A stretch of 64,000 nt of DNA from Mya arenaria. Lineage: Eukaryota; Mollusca; Bivalvia; Myida; Myidae. The position numbers and the translations under genes are program-made. Within the stretch, counting starts at the first letter, position 1. Each line of letters begins with the position of its first letter. The notes below the pieces were generated by a model. The model was not told the origin of the DNA, did no database searches, and worked only from the letters and a program-made list of their open reading frames with translations. This document shows, in pieces, positions 36,408-47,318 of the stretch. The stretch is taken from NCBI RefSeq assembly GCF_026914265.1, contig NC_069124.1, positions 6,846,213 to 6,910,212 on the forward strand, given 5' to 3'.

Positions 36408-38622
36408 TTAAACTTTGACGTGTTCCAGTGCCCCGTCGAAGTCTTTGATTAAATCACCTGGATCTTCTAAGCCAATGCTAGAAAAGAAAAATATAAAGCC
36501 ATGCTTAAAAAAGCTACGTTTCGCGAAAAACCAAACAACATGAATAGTTATAATATAGCTTAGTTGATTAGGGTACATCGAAACGTGTCTTTTAGTTCAT
36601 AATATTTTCTACTCGATTCAGAGGATATCAACGATTTGAAAAAATACTGAAATGAAACCTAAATATCTCGAATGGACATTATTAAAAAACAGGCTAAATC
36701 AGAATATTGTTTACACAAATTGTGTTGAACAAAAGTAGAGTGAATAATAACCTGATTCTGACAAGTCCTTCCGTTATTCCGGCCTTTCGCCGTTCGTCGT
36801 CAGACATTATCATTGGTCCATGTGTCATTGTGGCCGGATGTTGAACAAGGGTCTCAACTCCTCCTAGTGACACCGCCAACTGTGCAAGGTGCAGGTTCTG
36901 GTACATGAAACAGTAACTTTGATTATAAACGCGTTTAGCTAATTGGAAACATATTCACATCTTAAGTCGTGACAATATTATATCATACTACTCGGATAAC
37001 GTTAATATACCAATTAGCATGTTTCCTTAAAACTACTTCGGTCGGCTCGTACACCGGCAGATAGCATTATGATATTAGCTAATTATGCATTATACTAATA
37101 TACAAACAAACTACCTCGACAAAGGCTTTTCCTCCTTCAACGCCACCTTTTATTTCGACTGCAATCATTCCACTAAACCCCCTAACCATCTGTCGCACAG
37201 CAATATCATGTTGTGGGTGGGATTTCAGGCCAGGATAAAGTACATATTGAACCTTTGGATGCCTTTCGAGAAACTCGGCAACTTTTAAAGCATTCGAAGA
37301 ATGTCTTGGCATTCTGACGTGTAACGTTTTAATCCCTCTCAGCAGTAGACTTCCATCATGGGGTGACAACTGGACACCAAGAGAGCTCTGGTACCTCTTC
37401 ATTTCTTTCCAATTCTGAACATCCTTGAAGGTGAGACAACCAGCCGTTAAGTCGCTATGGCCGCCAAGGTACTTCGTACAGCTATGCATGGATATGTCTA
37501 TTCCATACCTGATCGCCGGCTGGCAAAACGGACTAGCGAATGTGCTGTCGACGAGCGTAAGAATGCCACGAGTCGCGCCAAGTTTTCCAAAGGCCTCCAA
37601 GTCGAGCACCGTCATATTTGGATTACAAGGCGATTCTCCATACAGCAATTTGGTATTGGGCTTAATAGTCTGTTCATACTCCCGTAAAGCGCAGCCAGCA
37701 GGTACCCATGTTGTTTCAACCCCATACTTTTTAAGGATCTTGTCCAGACAATCAAATGTTGCACTGTAGCAAGGGTTTTGACATATCACGTGATCTCCTG
37801 CTTGCAAAAAGCCAATCAAAACAGACGAAATTGCAGCCATTCCGGACGTAAAAACAAGTGTTCCAGCGCCACCTTCAATAGCGTTGATAGCGCATTCCAC
37901 TGCATCTGAATTAGGATTTCCTAGTCGACCATAGATATATCCAGACTCCTTAAGGATTCGTAGATAATCATCAACATGCTTCATTATGTACGTACTACTG
38001 TGGTAAATTGGGTTTACGAGTGGCTCTGTGCCTGGATTTTCAAATCGTGTTGCCACGGTCAGGGTGTCGATCGACAGCTTAGATACATCCATTCCTGGAA
38101 TGTCCTCCAGCTGTGACTTTGCAGGGTTCCAATATTTGCTGAAAATTATTATACTAGAGTATTGCATTAATTGTTTTCTATGAATATAGAAATCGCATAT
38201 TATGATATATACTGATGAAATACAAACAAAATGCTGGTAACATTAGTCCTCTTCGACGATTCTTATTACATTTCTGTCCGCTAGCGAAAAGTGTCGATAA
38301 AAATAAAGCTTTTTTCAAAAGTATGTTCACAAGCCTGTATAACATAAACACGACATTAACATGATTTTTGACATCTTTAGCTCCTATTCATAACTATTAA
38401 CTTGATTTATATGTTGTTTTTGAGCAATTTTGAAATGATATATACAAATACAACATATATTAGTATATGGCTCTGTTTAAACAACTCTATATATTTTTAT
38501 ATTTCAATTACATATTTCTGTATGTATTAAAACGCGTCCTAATTTGAATAAACGACACGAACGCTAATGCTTAGAATAAAAGGAGTTTACATGATGGGGT
38601 TAAAAAGACAAGCCTACCTCAT
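36408..38622 (-). CDS. Cys/Met-metabolism PLP enzyme (cystathionine gamma-lyase type)
   Basis: Four exons on the minus strand: 38622-38618 (ATG plus 2 nt), 38138-37115, 36897-36752 and 36477-36408, in phase, 414 aa (family about 400). The start is MSKYWNPAKSQ: an exon ending ATGAG joins the C at 38138 by splicing. Family members use pyridoxal phosphate for beta/gamma elimination or replacement at cystathionine, homocysteine or methionine, in the cytosol. Seen: YGRLGNPN (cofactor phosphate and substrate region), TSGMAAISS, SPCNPNMTVLDLEA, LVDSTFASP with the PLP-binding aspartate, and the Schiff-base lysine in SCTKYLGGHSD. The C-terminus has SLGGVETLVQHPATMTH and ITEGLVRIS, typical of the family. 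The exact reaction (gamma-lyase, beta-lyase or methionine gamma-lyase) cannot be fixed from sequence alone. No lesion is seen. Exon 38138-37115 carries almost the whole catalytic domain. Confidence 0.88.
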
Positions 38623-38655
38623 TTTAATGTCCGGTTTCGGATAACAAACCTCTGT

Positions 38656-39844
38656 AAATGCCGGTGGTGAAATTGTGAGGAATAACAGCGTACATATGGG
38701 ACGTACAAACACTGGGTTTAATTGCTATCAGTACTTGAGGTCGTAAGTATGTCATCTCTAGTTTACTTCAACTAAATTTAAATATACTGCATACTTAATC
38801 ACGTTTTCTGACCTGAACATGGCAATGAATACAGTATAGATATGATGTATGTGAGTAGATAATTTAATATCTGAACTTTTCACATGATTTAAATAAAAAT
38901 CATCTCGAAAAAGGTAGAATTAATTTCATGTTTAAGCCATATTAACAAAATTGATATTTAAAAATGTGTTCCGTTAATTCAATATCGTTTAAGTTATATT
39001 AACACAATCTTGACTGACATTATACAAATAATCATTATTTTCCATTTATTAACTTTTACAAACAACAACGAATGTGTATATATTAAAAAAATAGCTGCAT
39101 AGTATTCCGAGTTTGATACCCGACAGCCTTATTCTATTTATCAAATATATGTATATAGTTGTCCGCTTGTGGCCTCGCTGCCCATTTGGCAAAATTTGCA
39201 ATTCATGGCATTCTACAGAACTGATTGTCCCGAGGTGGAGGGGTGACATCTCAAATGTTGCTCGAGGCCGAAATAACCATGAATTAACTGTTTTATTACC
39301 TGACCGAAATTCTATTGGAACATTTTATTTTAATAAAAACCATTTATGCTATGCCGTCTAAAGATAAAATATGGAAATTCCGATGGCGTCATAGCGCGAG
39401 AGGGAAACAGTTCAAACTTTTGACCTTGGAATAGTTCAATCAAAGACAAATTGATAGCTTTCATATTTAACAGAAAAAGAGTACATATCTGTATTTATAT
39501 AACGAATCAGGTTATACTACAAAATATGCATTGGCAATGAAGCACTTACGAGTAAATACATACTCTTGCATTCATCTTTCTAAATGCCACGTGACATCCT
39601 TAATATATATTTATTGAATTGTAACACTGAATCAACACTTATCATATGATTATAATTTATTTTAAAATTACATGTCTTGAAACTGAAACCCGTTTACAAC
39701 TATTTAATATTAAGTATGAATCATGATGTTTAAATTTCACAATTATTCATATACATGGTATAAATAAAACATATTTCATATACACACACAAATAAATGCA
39801 AACAATGATACTAGAAAATATACATGTATAGTGATATTTGCTAT
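38656..39844. other. Spacer between the PLP enzyme and the receptor gene
   Basis: AT-rich, with no supported gene. The minus-strand 'tttacag' at 38656-38662 could be the acceptor of the exon holding the PLP enzyme's start codon, implying a further 5' UTR exon. The plus frame at 39113-39361 (ELIVPRWRGDISNVARG...) is odd but I see no homologue, start context or splice partner. TTTATT at 39610-39615 and 39656-39661 are minus-strand AATAAA candidates for the receptor gene. Confidence 0.45.
39656..39661 (-). promoter_or_regulatory. Candidate poly(A) signal of the receptor gene
   Basis: Minus-strand AATAAA about 185 nt downstream of the receptor stop codon; a second one is at 39610-39615. Positional evidence only. 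Confidence 0.3.
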
Positions 39845-40252
39845 TCACGTCAGGTTTTGCTCCTGATACTGCTTAATGAGGTAATAACCCCAATACGTTA
39901 TATTAAATACAATAAATAGCAACGGAAATAACAATCGTGCGTATTTATCAATCACATTTACGTCCCTTACAACCGGAAGCTTTGGCTTCAATATTTTTGC
40001 AGTCTGTCTAACAGTGGAAAGAATTTTCCGTTTCGGAACGAGATTTCCGTTCCGTCTTTTGAGCACATTTGCGGGTGAGTATCCCCTGTTAACAACGCAA
40101 GAACGAGGCATGACCGGGGCCATTCGGATCACCGGTTGGTCACTAGAACATTCTGTCTCAAAGTTGAACACATTTTGATAACTGTTTCTTATTGCTGGAA
40201 GTGGGGACACGTTAATGTTGTTAGCTTCTTCCATGCTGGATGCATCCCTTTG
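39845..40252 (-). CDS. Receptor terminal exon: cytoplasmic loop and TM4
   Basis: Acceptor 'tttag' at 40257-40253; the frame starts [12 protein letters not shown] in phase 0 and ends QEQNLT-stop. 136 codons including the stop. The loop has basic patches (LKRRNGN, PKRKILS) but no phosphorylation site I would name. The ATG at 40234 is internal, not a start. Confidence 0.88.
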   Translation of the reverse strand, partial: QRDASSMEEANNINVSPLPAIRNSYQNVFNFETECSSDQPVIRMAPVMPRSCVVNRGYSPANVLKRRNGNLVPKRKILSTVRQTAKILKPKLPVVRDVNVIDKYARLLFPLLFIVFNITYWGYYLIKQYQEQNLT

Positions 40253-43200
40253 CTAAAGTGAGAAAATAATCAGGGTATACAACTACGGTTATATCATACT
40301 AATATGTTAGCGCGATTGTGGCGGCACCTTAATGATGATGTAAAATCATGCTCGAGTGTTCCTGGGTGGAAACATGCACATGAGGGTTAACAAACATTGC
40401 ATTTTCCCATTCGTGCCGTTAAGTTATAATATTGATTTATTCACTTGATTTTTTATACGATTTGTTTGAAAGATATTCATTTATATTTTGGATGTAATTA
40501 CTTTTAGGCAGGTGCTAGAAGGCGTTGTCAGTGTTTTATTTGCCATTACAGAGTATTGACAGTGTATTTTATATGCATCAAACTAGGGGAGTACGTTGGC
40601 GGTAAATTAACGGGAAATTAATGCTAATTATTCGTTAATAATATGTCGCAAATTCATATCCTAAGACAAAGCTAACGCTTATTCTCAATTATTGTAAGAA
40701 AACATCATAACAGTATATAGGAAACCTTACCATTAATTTAGAGTTTCTGTCGTTGCTGATTCCTCCATCTTTTGCCTTCTTTGCCTTACGTTTTGCCCGT
40801 GCACCCCAGTAGGTATAGTTAACAGCAGCGTACTCGAGCAGTGCCGCAAACACGAACACAAAACACATGACCAGGTATATGTCGATAGCCTTTATATACG
40901 AGATCCGGGGGAGTGATGACCGAACGCCGTTACTTATGGTAGTCATCGTCAATACTGTTGTTATGCCTGCAACAAAGCGCAATGTATGTTTAAGTTTAAA
41001 ATACGTGACTGAATTTTATTAAAACAAAAACCTGTTCCGTTTTCATAGGCGAAACAAGTTCACAATTAAATGGAACGTCTGTTCAAACCTTCATTTTTCA
41101 TTTTCAGAAAATGATTGTATTTTACGCACAATTCTTTATACGGCATATTCATTGTGTTGTTCCAGAGAAGATGTAATGGGTAGTCATAAACCGTCGATGT
41201 ATTATTATTACTGTCTTGATATCATTTTGTTTTCCGGTTAATATTTATTGGCACATTCGAATAAGTTATGGTGGCTCGACCAAACTAATCATACATCGGG
41301 CTCAGATTAAGCCAGTTGACATTCCGAAAGTTATTCCTACGTTTGCATCGTACCTAAATACATGGACAGGGGCGGATCCAGAATTCGACTTTAGAGGGGG
41401 CGTAACTAAGGAGGCGTTCCCATTTGACTTGCGCCCCTCCCTCAGAAATGAAATTTATTTGGTTTAGAGTGCTGTCAGGGGGGTTGGGTCCTCCCCCCAA
41501 GAAAATTTTATCAAATTCTAGTCAGAAATGGTGCATTTTGGGCGTATTTTATTACTTTTCTTGTCCTATATTGAAATAAAAAGTAAACTTGAACTTTTTT
41601 GAGGGGGGGGGGGGGCGTGCGCCGGGTGCGCCCCCCCCCCCCCTCCCTCATGAATCCGCTAGCGCGCTTGTGCATGGTAACACTTCACACTCGCCCATAA
41701 CGATAATTATTTCTTTTCAAATGTAACGCCTAGATTTACACATATTTCAATATCGAACGCTATACATTTGCATTCGCGGTTAGCTTCAATTACATCGCAA
41801 AGTTCACATACCCTTAAAGCCTAAGTCACACATTCAGGATTTTTACTGCCGTCCTTGATAGGACCATTCCCGATTAAAATGTGTCAAAAGTCTGATCAAG
41901 ATCCTGTGATTCGTGGCTGGAAATTCAAACTTTTATTAAAATTTGTAAAAACATTTATTTAATCACGACAACTTATTGTTCAGGAGGCGTCCCGATCCAG
42001 CCGTTTCCAGCAGAATTCGTCCCAATTATCCCGTTCTAAATCCGATTCTGATCCGATTTGTATCTTTGTCATGGTAAAAAACGACCGAATCTGTCACGAC
42101 ATAGTCACGATTGTAATCCGACTAGACAAAATCGGCTGAGTTTCCCGAATGATACGGGACGCACCTAACTGTCGGGAGTGCTAGGCCGACCTCTCCGGAC
42201 CATTCCCGATCCGTAGGACTCTGTTACGAACATATACGACTGCGTTCAGACAATGATAGGACATTCCAGATCATTGAGGATAGTAATCCGACTTTTTCGC
42301 TATTCGTGTCGTAGCGCTGTCTGATCTCAAACGGGAGCCATAATCGGCACTGTGTGAACGCCGCATTACGTAGATATTACTACCTTTAAAATTTACTGCC
42401 GCCCAGAGGAAAAAAAAATATATTGTCCAGAAAATACTGCCATCTTGTACGGATATATACGGAGATTACCGATAAACACGCGCATGCGCATTTATTGATA
42501 CTTTTCGATGTAAACAGAATACACTATGGCTAAAAAACGGTTTTGTAATATATTAATAAATCAGATTTAACAACTATAGTCGAAGAATAAAATCAAGGAC
42601 TTTAAAACGTGTAGTACAACAGGGGATGAAACTGTTCGACGAGTATGTGTTGGTACTCTGTTTGATAGTCCCTAGATGGGATTTCAAAACATCTGTTGGA
42701 AAGTATACGAAATTGACATCCAGCAATGACACATACAAATCGAAGGTGAAACAACTAAAAATAAATAAAATAAAAGGTCTTGGTTTAGATACGCTTAGCA
42801 CAAACCGGTCACCTCAGACGGAAATCTTGAGAACTTGAACATGGACTGTATTCCACTGAATGTAACAACTCCGAGCAGACTACAAAACAACGTCTGGTTT
42901 GACCTCATGTACTACCTCATCACACGAGGAACCTCCGTTCTATGACCAAGTCAAATTTTGCTATTGGGACCGCTTCAACCAGAAGTTCGTTTATCAGGTT
43001 ATCGTCTAAGCAACTCAAAATCACAGGTAGCTGATATTTTGTTTGAAAATTTGTCTTTTATGTACTTGAAGTTTTCTAGTTCATTGTGATAAATTGATAA
43101 TTTGCCTCAATCGACAGTTTTTCCTCAAAACTACAGAAACAAGCTCAGTAGCCAAAAGTTTAAACATAAACACCGTTTAATGGCACAGGGTAAACGTTGA

Positions 43201-44063
43201 CAATTTTAACCCACCACCCATCTAATATTAATATAATCTCTGAGAAATGTCGTGCCAATGTGACAGGGGTATATTTATAATCAGTATAAAAAAACACAAC
43301 ATTAATTTTGAGTAATAAACCTTTAACTACTTACTAAAAAATGCATTTATGGAAAATCAATAACTGCTAAATGATTGTTACAGTGTATTTAATACCTGAA
43401 ATCAAACAAATATTAAAGGACTGGTGCGTCTCTAAACCCAGAACGGTTTAGTTGTTTCCCTTTCGATTTGTATGTGTCAATATAAAGATTTACGGAAATC
43501 AAAGAGAGTCTCAGTAAAAGCGTTCGGGTGGAAATACCGCGTTTGCTTAACATTTCGTTCAAATTAAACACGGCACCCTTAAAAAACCCATTGTTTTCGA
43601 TATTAATTCATCCTTTTCGGAAAATAAAAACAATTGTATAAATTGTGGTACTGCTCATTTGGAAAAAAGGGTGCACCCTTATCTTAAGCGACATACTTTC
43701 CCATATCGTAGGTTGTGTTTCCTTAATTAAAGCCTAAATACATACCATATGTCGGTAAAATACGCTGCTATGGTTACTAGACGAAAATGCTATTTTTTTA
43801 AATATTACCATAATTTTACCAAACTAGGACGCCAATTATGTGCATAAATGATGCATGGTTCTTTACATAGGGTAGATTTACACATCTTACCATTACATAC
43901 GCTTTCTTACCTAGCGCTACCCTGGCGGAGGTGGCCTCGTGGTTGATCCAGAAGGATACCCAGGAAAGCATGACAATCAAAATTGAGGGCAGGTAGGTCT
44001 GGAACACGAAATACCCAATGTTTCTCTGAAGACGGAAACTCAGCGACAACCGCTGGTACTTGC
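39845..44063 (-). CDS. GABA-A receptor beta-like subunit, 3' half (TM1-TM4)
   Basis: Three minus-strand exons join in phase: 44063-43911, 40966-40731 and 40252-39845. The product is the pore half of a Cys-loop (pentameric ligand-gated) chloride-channel subunit in the neuronal plasma membrane. Seen in order: pre-TM1 [22 protein letters not shown]1 ([17 protein letters not shown]), TM2 ([16 protein letters not shown]), TM3 ([20 protein letters not shown]), a basic and then variable cytoplasmic loop of about 125 residues, and TM4 ([19 protein letters not shown]) ending in QYQEQNLT. The SAR before TM2 fits the A-R charge-filter pattern of anion channels, and the overall pattern is closest to GABA-A beta subunits. 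The signal peptide, ligand-binding domain and Cys loop must lie upstream (right, beyond 44.06 kb) but I could not find those exons. No lesion is visible. Confidence 0.88.
40731..40966 (-). CDS. Receptor exon: TM2 core and TM3
   Basis: Acceptor 'ttgcag' just before 40966 and donor GTAAGG after ATG at 40731. Two nt plus 78 codons: the split glycine of [11 protein letters not shown]2, the [16 protein letters not shown] linker, TM3, then the basic stretch [11 protein letters not shown]. Confidence 0.92.
41362..41655. mobile_element. MITE-like short element
   Basis: It starts 'gacaggggcggatccagaa' and ends 'ccctcatgaatccgct'; gcggatcca and tgaatccgc are imperfect inverted ends. Inside are 'gaggcgttcc', 'cgcccctccctcag', 'ggttgggtcctcccccc' and runs of G and C. 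Related, more decayed copies lie at about 184-350 and 46728-46800. It is non-coding, and no clean target duplication was identified. Confidence 0.55.
42560..43000 (+). pseudogene. Crypton-like / DUF3504 recombinase-derived relic
   Basis: A frame at 42626-42838 reads [15 protein letters not shown] onward. Then, in another frame, 42839-42945 reads [20 protein letters not shown] and [11 protein letters not shown] before a stop. The 'LQNxVWFDLMxYLxxRG' pattern is like the DUF3504 domain of ZMYM/QRICH1-type proteins, which derive from Crypton tyrosine recombinases and are numerous in bivalves. At least one frame change and a stop make it a relic. Recognition rests on one short motif. Confidence 0.4.
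43284..43690. repeat. Dispersed repeat, copy 1
   Basis: It shares 'ataaacctttaactactta', 'atgcatttatg', 'attgttacngtgtattta' and 'cattgttttcgayatt' in the same order with 59880-60232. It is non-coding and its class is unknown. Confidence 0.65.
43911..44063 (-). CDS. Receptor exon: pre-TM1, TM1 and start of TM2
   Basis: Acceptor 'attcag' before 44063; donor GTAAGA after 43911. The frame [15 protein letters not shown] continues through TM1 to the split codon of VALG. 51 codons' worth of sequence, in phase with the next exon. Confidence 0.9.
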
Positions 44064-44665
44064 CTGAATGTTGAAGGAAAACGTGTTAACAGTCTCAATC
44101 ACAAACACAATAAAACTACAGGGACAATCCCAGTAGTTATAAACTATAAAAATAAATCCGGTTTAGAGGCCAGAAACAAGAGATACAATACATACCATAT
44201 ACACAAAAACCAACACCACTAAAAAACCACACACGCAACAAAATAACTCTACCGATAAATGACGGCAAACCGACATTGCCGAGTTCATACTCCGGACATG
44301 CCTTGTGCGTCCTAAAGATCTCTTCTATATTGTATTTATACAATCGGTTTAATCAACAATTGTATCAGTAGATTCGGTTTGTGCATAGAAATAATGAAAG
44401 GTTACACAAAGAAAGATTTCTTGCAATCAAGAATTACAAATGATGTGCAGTTAAAATACTTTGATTTAATGCATATTCGACATGTTTAAATTTTTGATCA
44501 CCTCGAACAAAATATAACAATAAAACATTTCCTTATTTTCCGTATTACGTTTTTAATTCAGTTTGAACAACAAAGAGTTGTAAACCAAGGCCAAGGTTTG
44601 TATTAAGATTTATCTATGTTACATTAAGAGCAAATAGAGCAAAAAACAGATCTCATCGATGATAG
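44064..44665. other. Intron of the receptor gene, upstream of the TM1 exon
   Basis: No feature is supported. A minus-strand frame at 44137-44343 does not resemble a Cys-loop ligand-binding exon and lacks matching splice borders. Confidence 0.45.
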
Positions 44666-44670
44666 GATAA
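44666..44670. repeat. Target-site duplication GATAA, left
   Basis: GATAA immediately precedes the foldback element; the same five bases follow it at 47314-47318. Confidence 0.7.
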
Positions 44671-45265
44671 CAGGGGGTCCAACGTGTTTTGTGTTTGCCG
44701 AATTTTAAGTGAGGAAATTGTGTGAAGCAGAATAAAATGGCGGCTTTAGAAGGAATTTCGGTGTTTCAGGAAGTTATTTTCACCTGGTAAGTAAGTTATA
44801 TTACCTTTCTGGCAATATAAATACGTCAACCCGGAGACCACACGTGTAAGCGTCTCTCGGTTTTTTAACCTATGTTTCTAGAGGCCTTAACAAAAAAGTT
44901 ATTGAATGTATAAGCTGAACTATTGATTGTTTACAAAGTGAAAATAGAAAATTGCGTGACTTGAAACTGTGTTTTCAGTCCAAGTTTACCATTCTTGTAC
45001 CTATTTTAGCTATTTGTTATTGAACTTTTGCATAATATTTTCGAGCGCTTGTGCACTTTTACGGGTACTATACGGCCGATTATTTATGTTTAAACACCTT
45101 TTATGTTGGGCGAGGAAGTTTTATGCAGTTTTTGTGTGAAGCAGAATAAGAATATGCATGCATCAATAAAAGTGTAATAAAGACACGAGCTGTAACACAT
45201 GTTAATATTTATAACAAAAGCAAATTTGAACGTACCGTGTATTTGTTATGCAAAATTACTAGTAT
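44671..45265 (+). repeat. Left inverted arm of the foldback element
   Basis: Reverse-complement match to 46835-47313, with several small indels and one 130-bp extra segment. Identity looks high in most blocks, but was judged by eye. Confidence 0.85.
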
Positions 45266-46834
45266 AGTATTGTAGCAATTCATCTATATGTACTCGGAAA
45301 TTAAATTATTACTCGGTATATCAATGTAAGAACTCTTGATGTAACATGAACGTCCCGCAATACGGCAAATACAATGAATGCAATATTATCAGTCTGATAT
45401 TATATTACTAACGAAAATACGTTTTAGAACAGTTGAAGTCTACCCATCTCCCACCCCACCAACCCCTGCAGTTGTCTGGCAATAGATTTTGGGCACAACG
45501 CTAAATAACAAAATATATGTATGAAATAAAAAATACGATATAATAATAAAGCACAATGACTTACTTTCACTGAAATGTACAGATATTTATGTTGTCTAAC
45601 CTGGTCTAAAATAATTTGTTAATAGTTTATGGTATTTTTATTCATGCAGGATTATAGAGAGTTACTCATCGTATTACCCTGAAACTGGAATATGTATTTT
45701 TCTAGATCGTGCTCCCTGCGGACGGAATTACATTTCTTTATAGTTAAAGTCAACTAAAGGGATATGCAAAGTAAACTAGTTCATCACACAAGAATATATT
45801 GAATTATCCACACTTTCATTCTTTTAACGCCACCCACATAGTGCCTTGGCAAATATTAAAACGATGTCCGCCGGGAACCTTGCGTCGGCGTGGAATCATT
45901 TAAGGCAATTGGACTGTTCGTTAACAGTCAAACAACCATTTCGCAAACCAACAAAGATTCATATCACATTTTAGCAAGAACGTACCGCCTTAAACACATA
46001 TAAAAACGTTTGAGTTGACTAAAGAAAAATAATTTCGCCCGCAGAAAACACGATCTAGAAAATTACTTATTCCATTTTTAGGCTTAAGCTTTTACGAAGA
46101 GTAACCTTCAGAAATCAAGCATCACCGTGAATACAATGAATAGATAACTGTTCGTTGCGCTATTGCCTGTTATGTAGCTTTGTCGAAAATAGTGTAAACT
46201 ATGAAAAATACCTTGTTTGTTGACGTTTTCATTAACCGCATGGAATCATGTCACAAAGTGCGCGTGACATACGGTCCTGCCATTGAATTAATATCGTGTT
46301 AATTGTGATGTAAGAGATTCATGAATACTGCTACTCTGCAGATACATCATTCTGAGGATTCCGCTGTTAATTCACTAAAAACTTAGAAAAACAATAGTAA
46401 TTGAACTATATTTACTCATTATAGTTTACCTCTTGTTCCATGTTTCGGTTTGTACAAGTCTGCTTCGTAAATGTATTTTCAAGATATAGGGTAAGATTAT
46501 AACTAAGGGGAATTACTGTTCATTTTTTCACTAGGCTAGATGCAACTTATTATTCCATCTTGACAGGTAGAAGACATTTATATATCCGGGTACATTACCA
46601 TATAATTGTACTCAGCAAGTTATTGTAGACCCTGTAAGACTACCTAAACATTGGTACACGTATTTCAGTGAACGTAAGTTATTGACCGCAGTGAAGTGCT
46701 TATACCATTAACATCGTCGATGAGTTCAAAGTGGCTGTGGGGTCCTCCCACACGAAAACTATATTTGGTCAGTGTAAAATGGTGCATTTAAGAGTATTCA
46801 ATGTTGCTAAAATAGTACACAAGTGTATCTGATG

Positions 46835-47313
46835 GGTAATTTTGCATAACAAATACACGGTATGTTCTTATTGGGTAAAGATTTTCTTTTGTTATTAATA
46901 TTAACATGTGTTACAGCTCGTGTGTTAATTACACTTATTAAAGCAGGCTTATTCTGATTCTGCTTCACACAAAAACTGCATAAAACTTCCTCGCCCAAAA
47001 TAAAAGGTGTTTAAACATAAATAATCGGCCGTATAGTGCCCCTGTAAGTGCACTAGCCGTCGAAAAGATAAATAAATCAAAAATACAATAACAAATAGCT
47101 AAAATAGGTACAAGAATGGTAAACTTAGACTGAAAACACAGTTTTAAGTCACGCAATTTTCTATTTTTACTTTGTAAACAAACAATAGTTCAGCTTATAC
47201 ATTTAATAACTTTTTTGTTCAGGCGAAATTCCTTCCAACGCCGCCGTTTTATTCTGCTTCACACGATTCCCTCACTTAAAATTCGGCAAACACAAAACAC
47301 GTTGGACCCCCTG
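46835..47313 (-). repeat. Right inverted arm of the foldback element
   Basis: Reverse-complement match to 44671-45265. Minus-strand open frames at 46807-46998 and 46965-47156 lie within the arm and are not genes. Confidence 0.85.
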
Positions 47314-47318
47314 GATAA
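47314..47318. repeat. Target-site duplication GATAA, right
   Basis: Matches 44666-44670 and directly follows the terminal 'ccccctg'. Confidence 0.7.

Larger units (their letters stand above)
40967..43910. other. Receptor intron between the TM1-2 and TM2-3 exons
   Basis: A 2.94-kb intron holding a MITE-like repeat (41362-41655), a Crypton-like recombinase relic (42560-43000) and one copy of a dispersed repeat (43284-43690). 41820-42370 begins 'aagtcacacattcagg' and ends 'ggcactgtgtgaacgcc', hinting at another short element with inverted ends, but I cannot delimit it. Confidence 0.6.
44671..47313. mobile_element. Foldback-type DNA element with long inverted arms
   Basis: The ends are exact inverted copies starting 'cagggggtccaacgtgtttt'. 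The arms span about 44671-45265 on the left and 46835-47313 on the right; shared blocks include 'gtgtgaagcagaata', 'aatcggccgtatagt', 'gctgtaacacatgttaat' and 'gtgtatttgttatgcaaaat'. The left arm carries about 130 bp (roughly 44770-44895) missing from the right arm. GATAA on both sides is a 5-bp target duplication. The 1.57-kb centre has no transposase-like frame and includes a decayed MITE piece at 46728-46800, so the element is non-autonomous. The superfamily is unassigned: 5-bp duplications with CAGGGG ends do not settle it. Confidence 0.88.

Noticed and set aside
39113-39361. 82-codon frame between the two minus-strand genes
   Set aside because: No homologue recognised, a minus-strand frame overlaps it, and no start or splice evidence supports it.
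44137-44343. Possible ligand-binding-domain exon of the receptor
   Set aside because: The translation has no Cys-loop or loop B/C pattern and lacks suitable splice borders.
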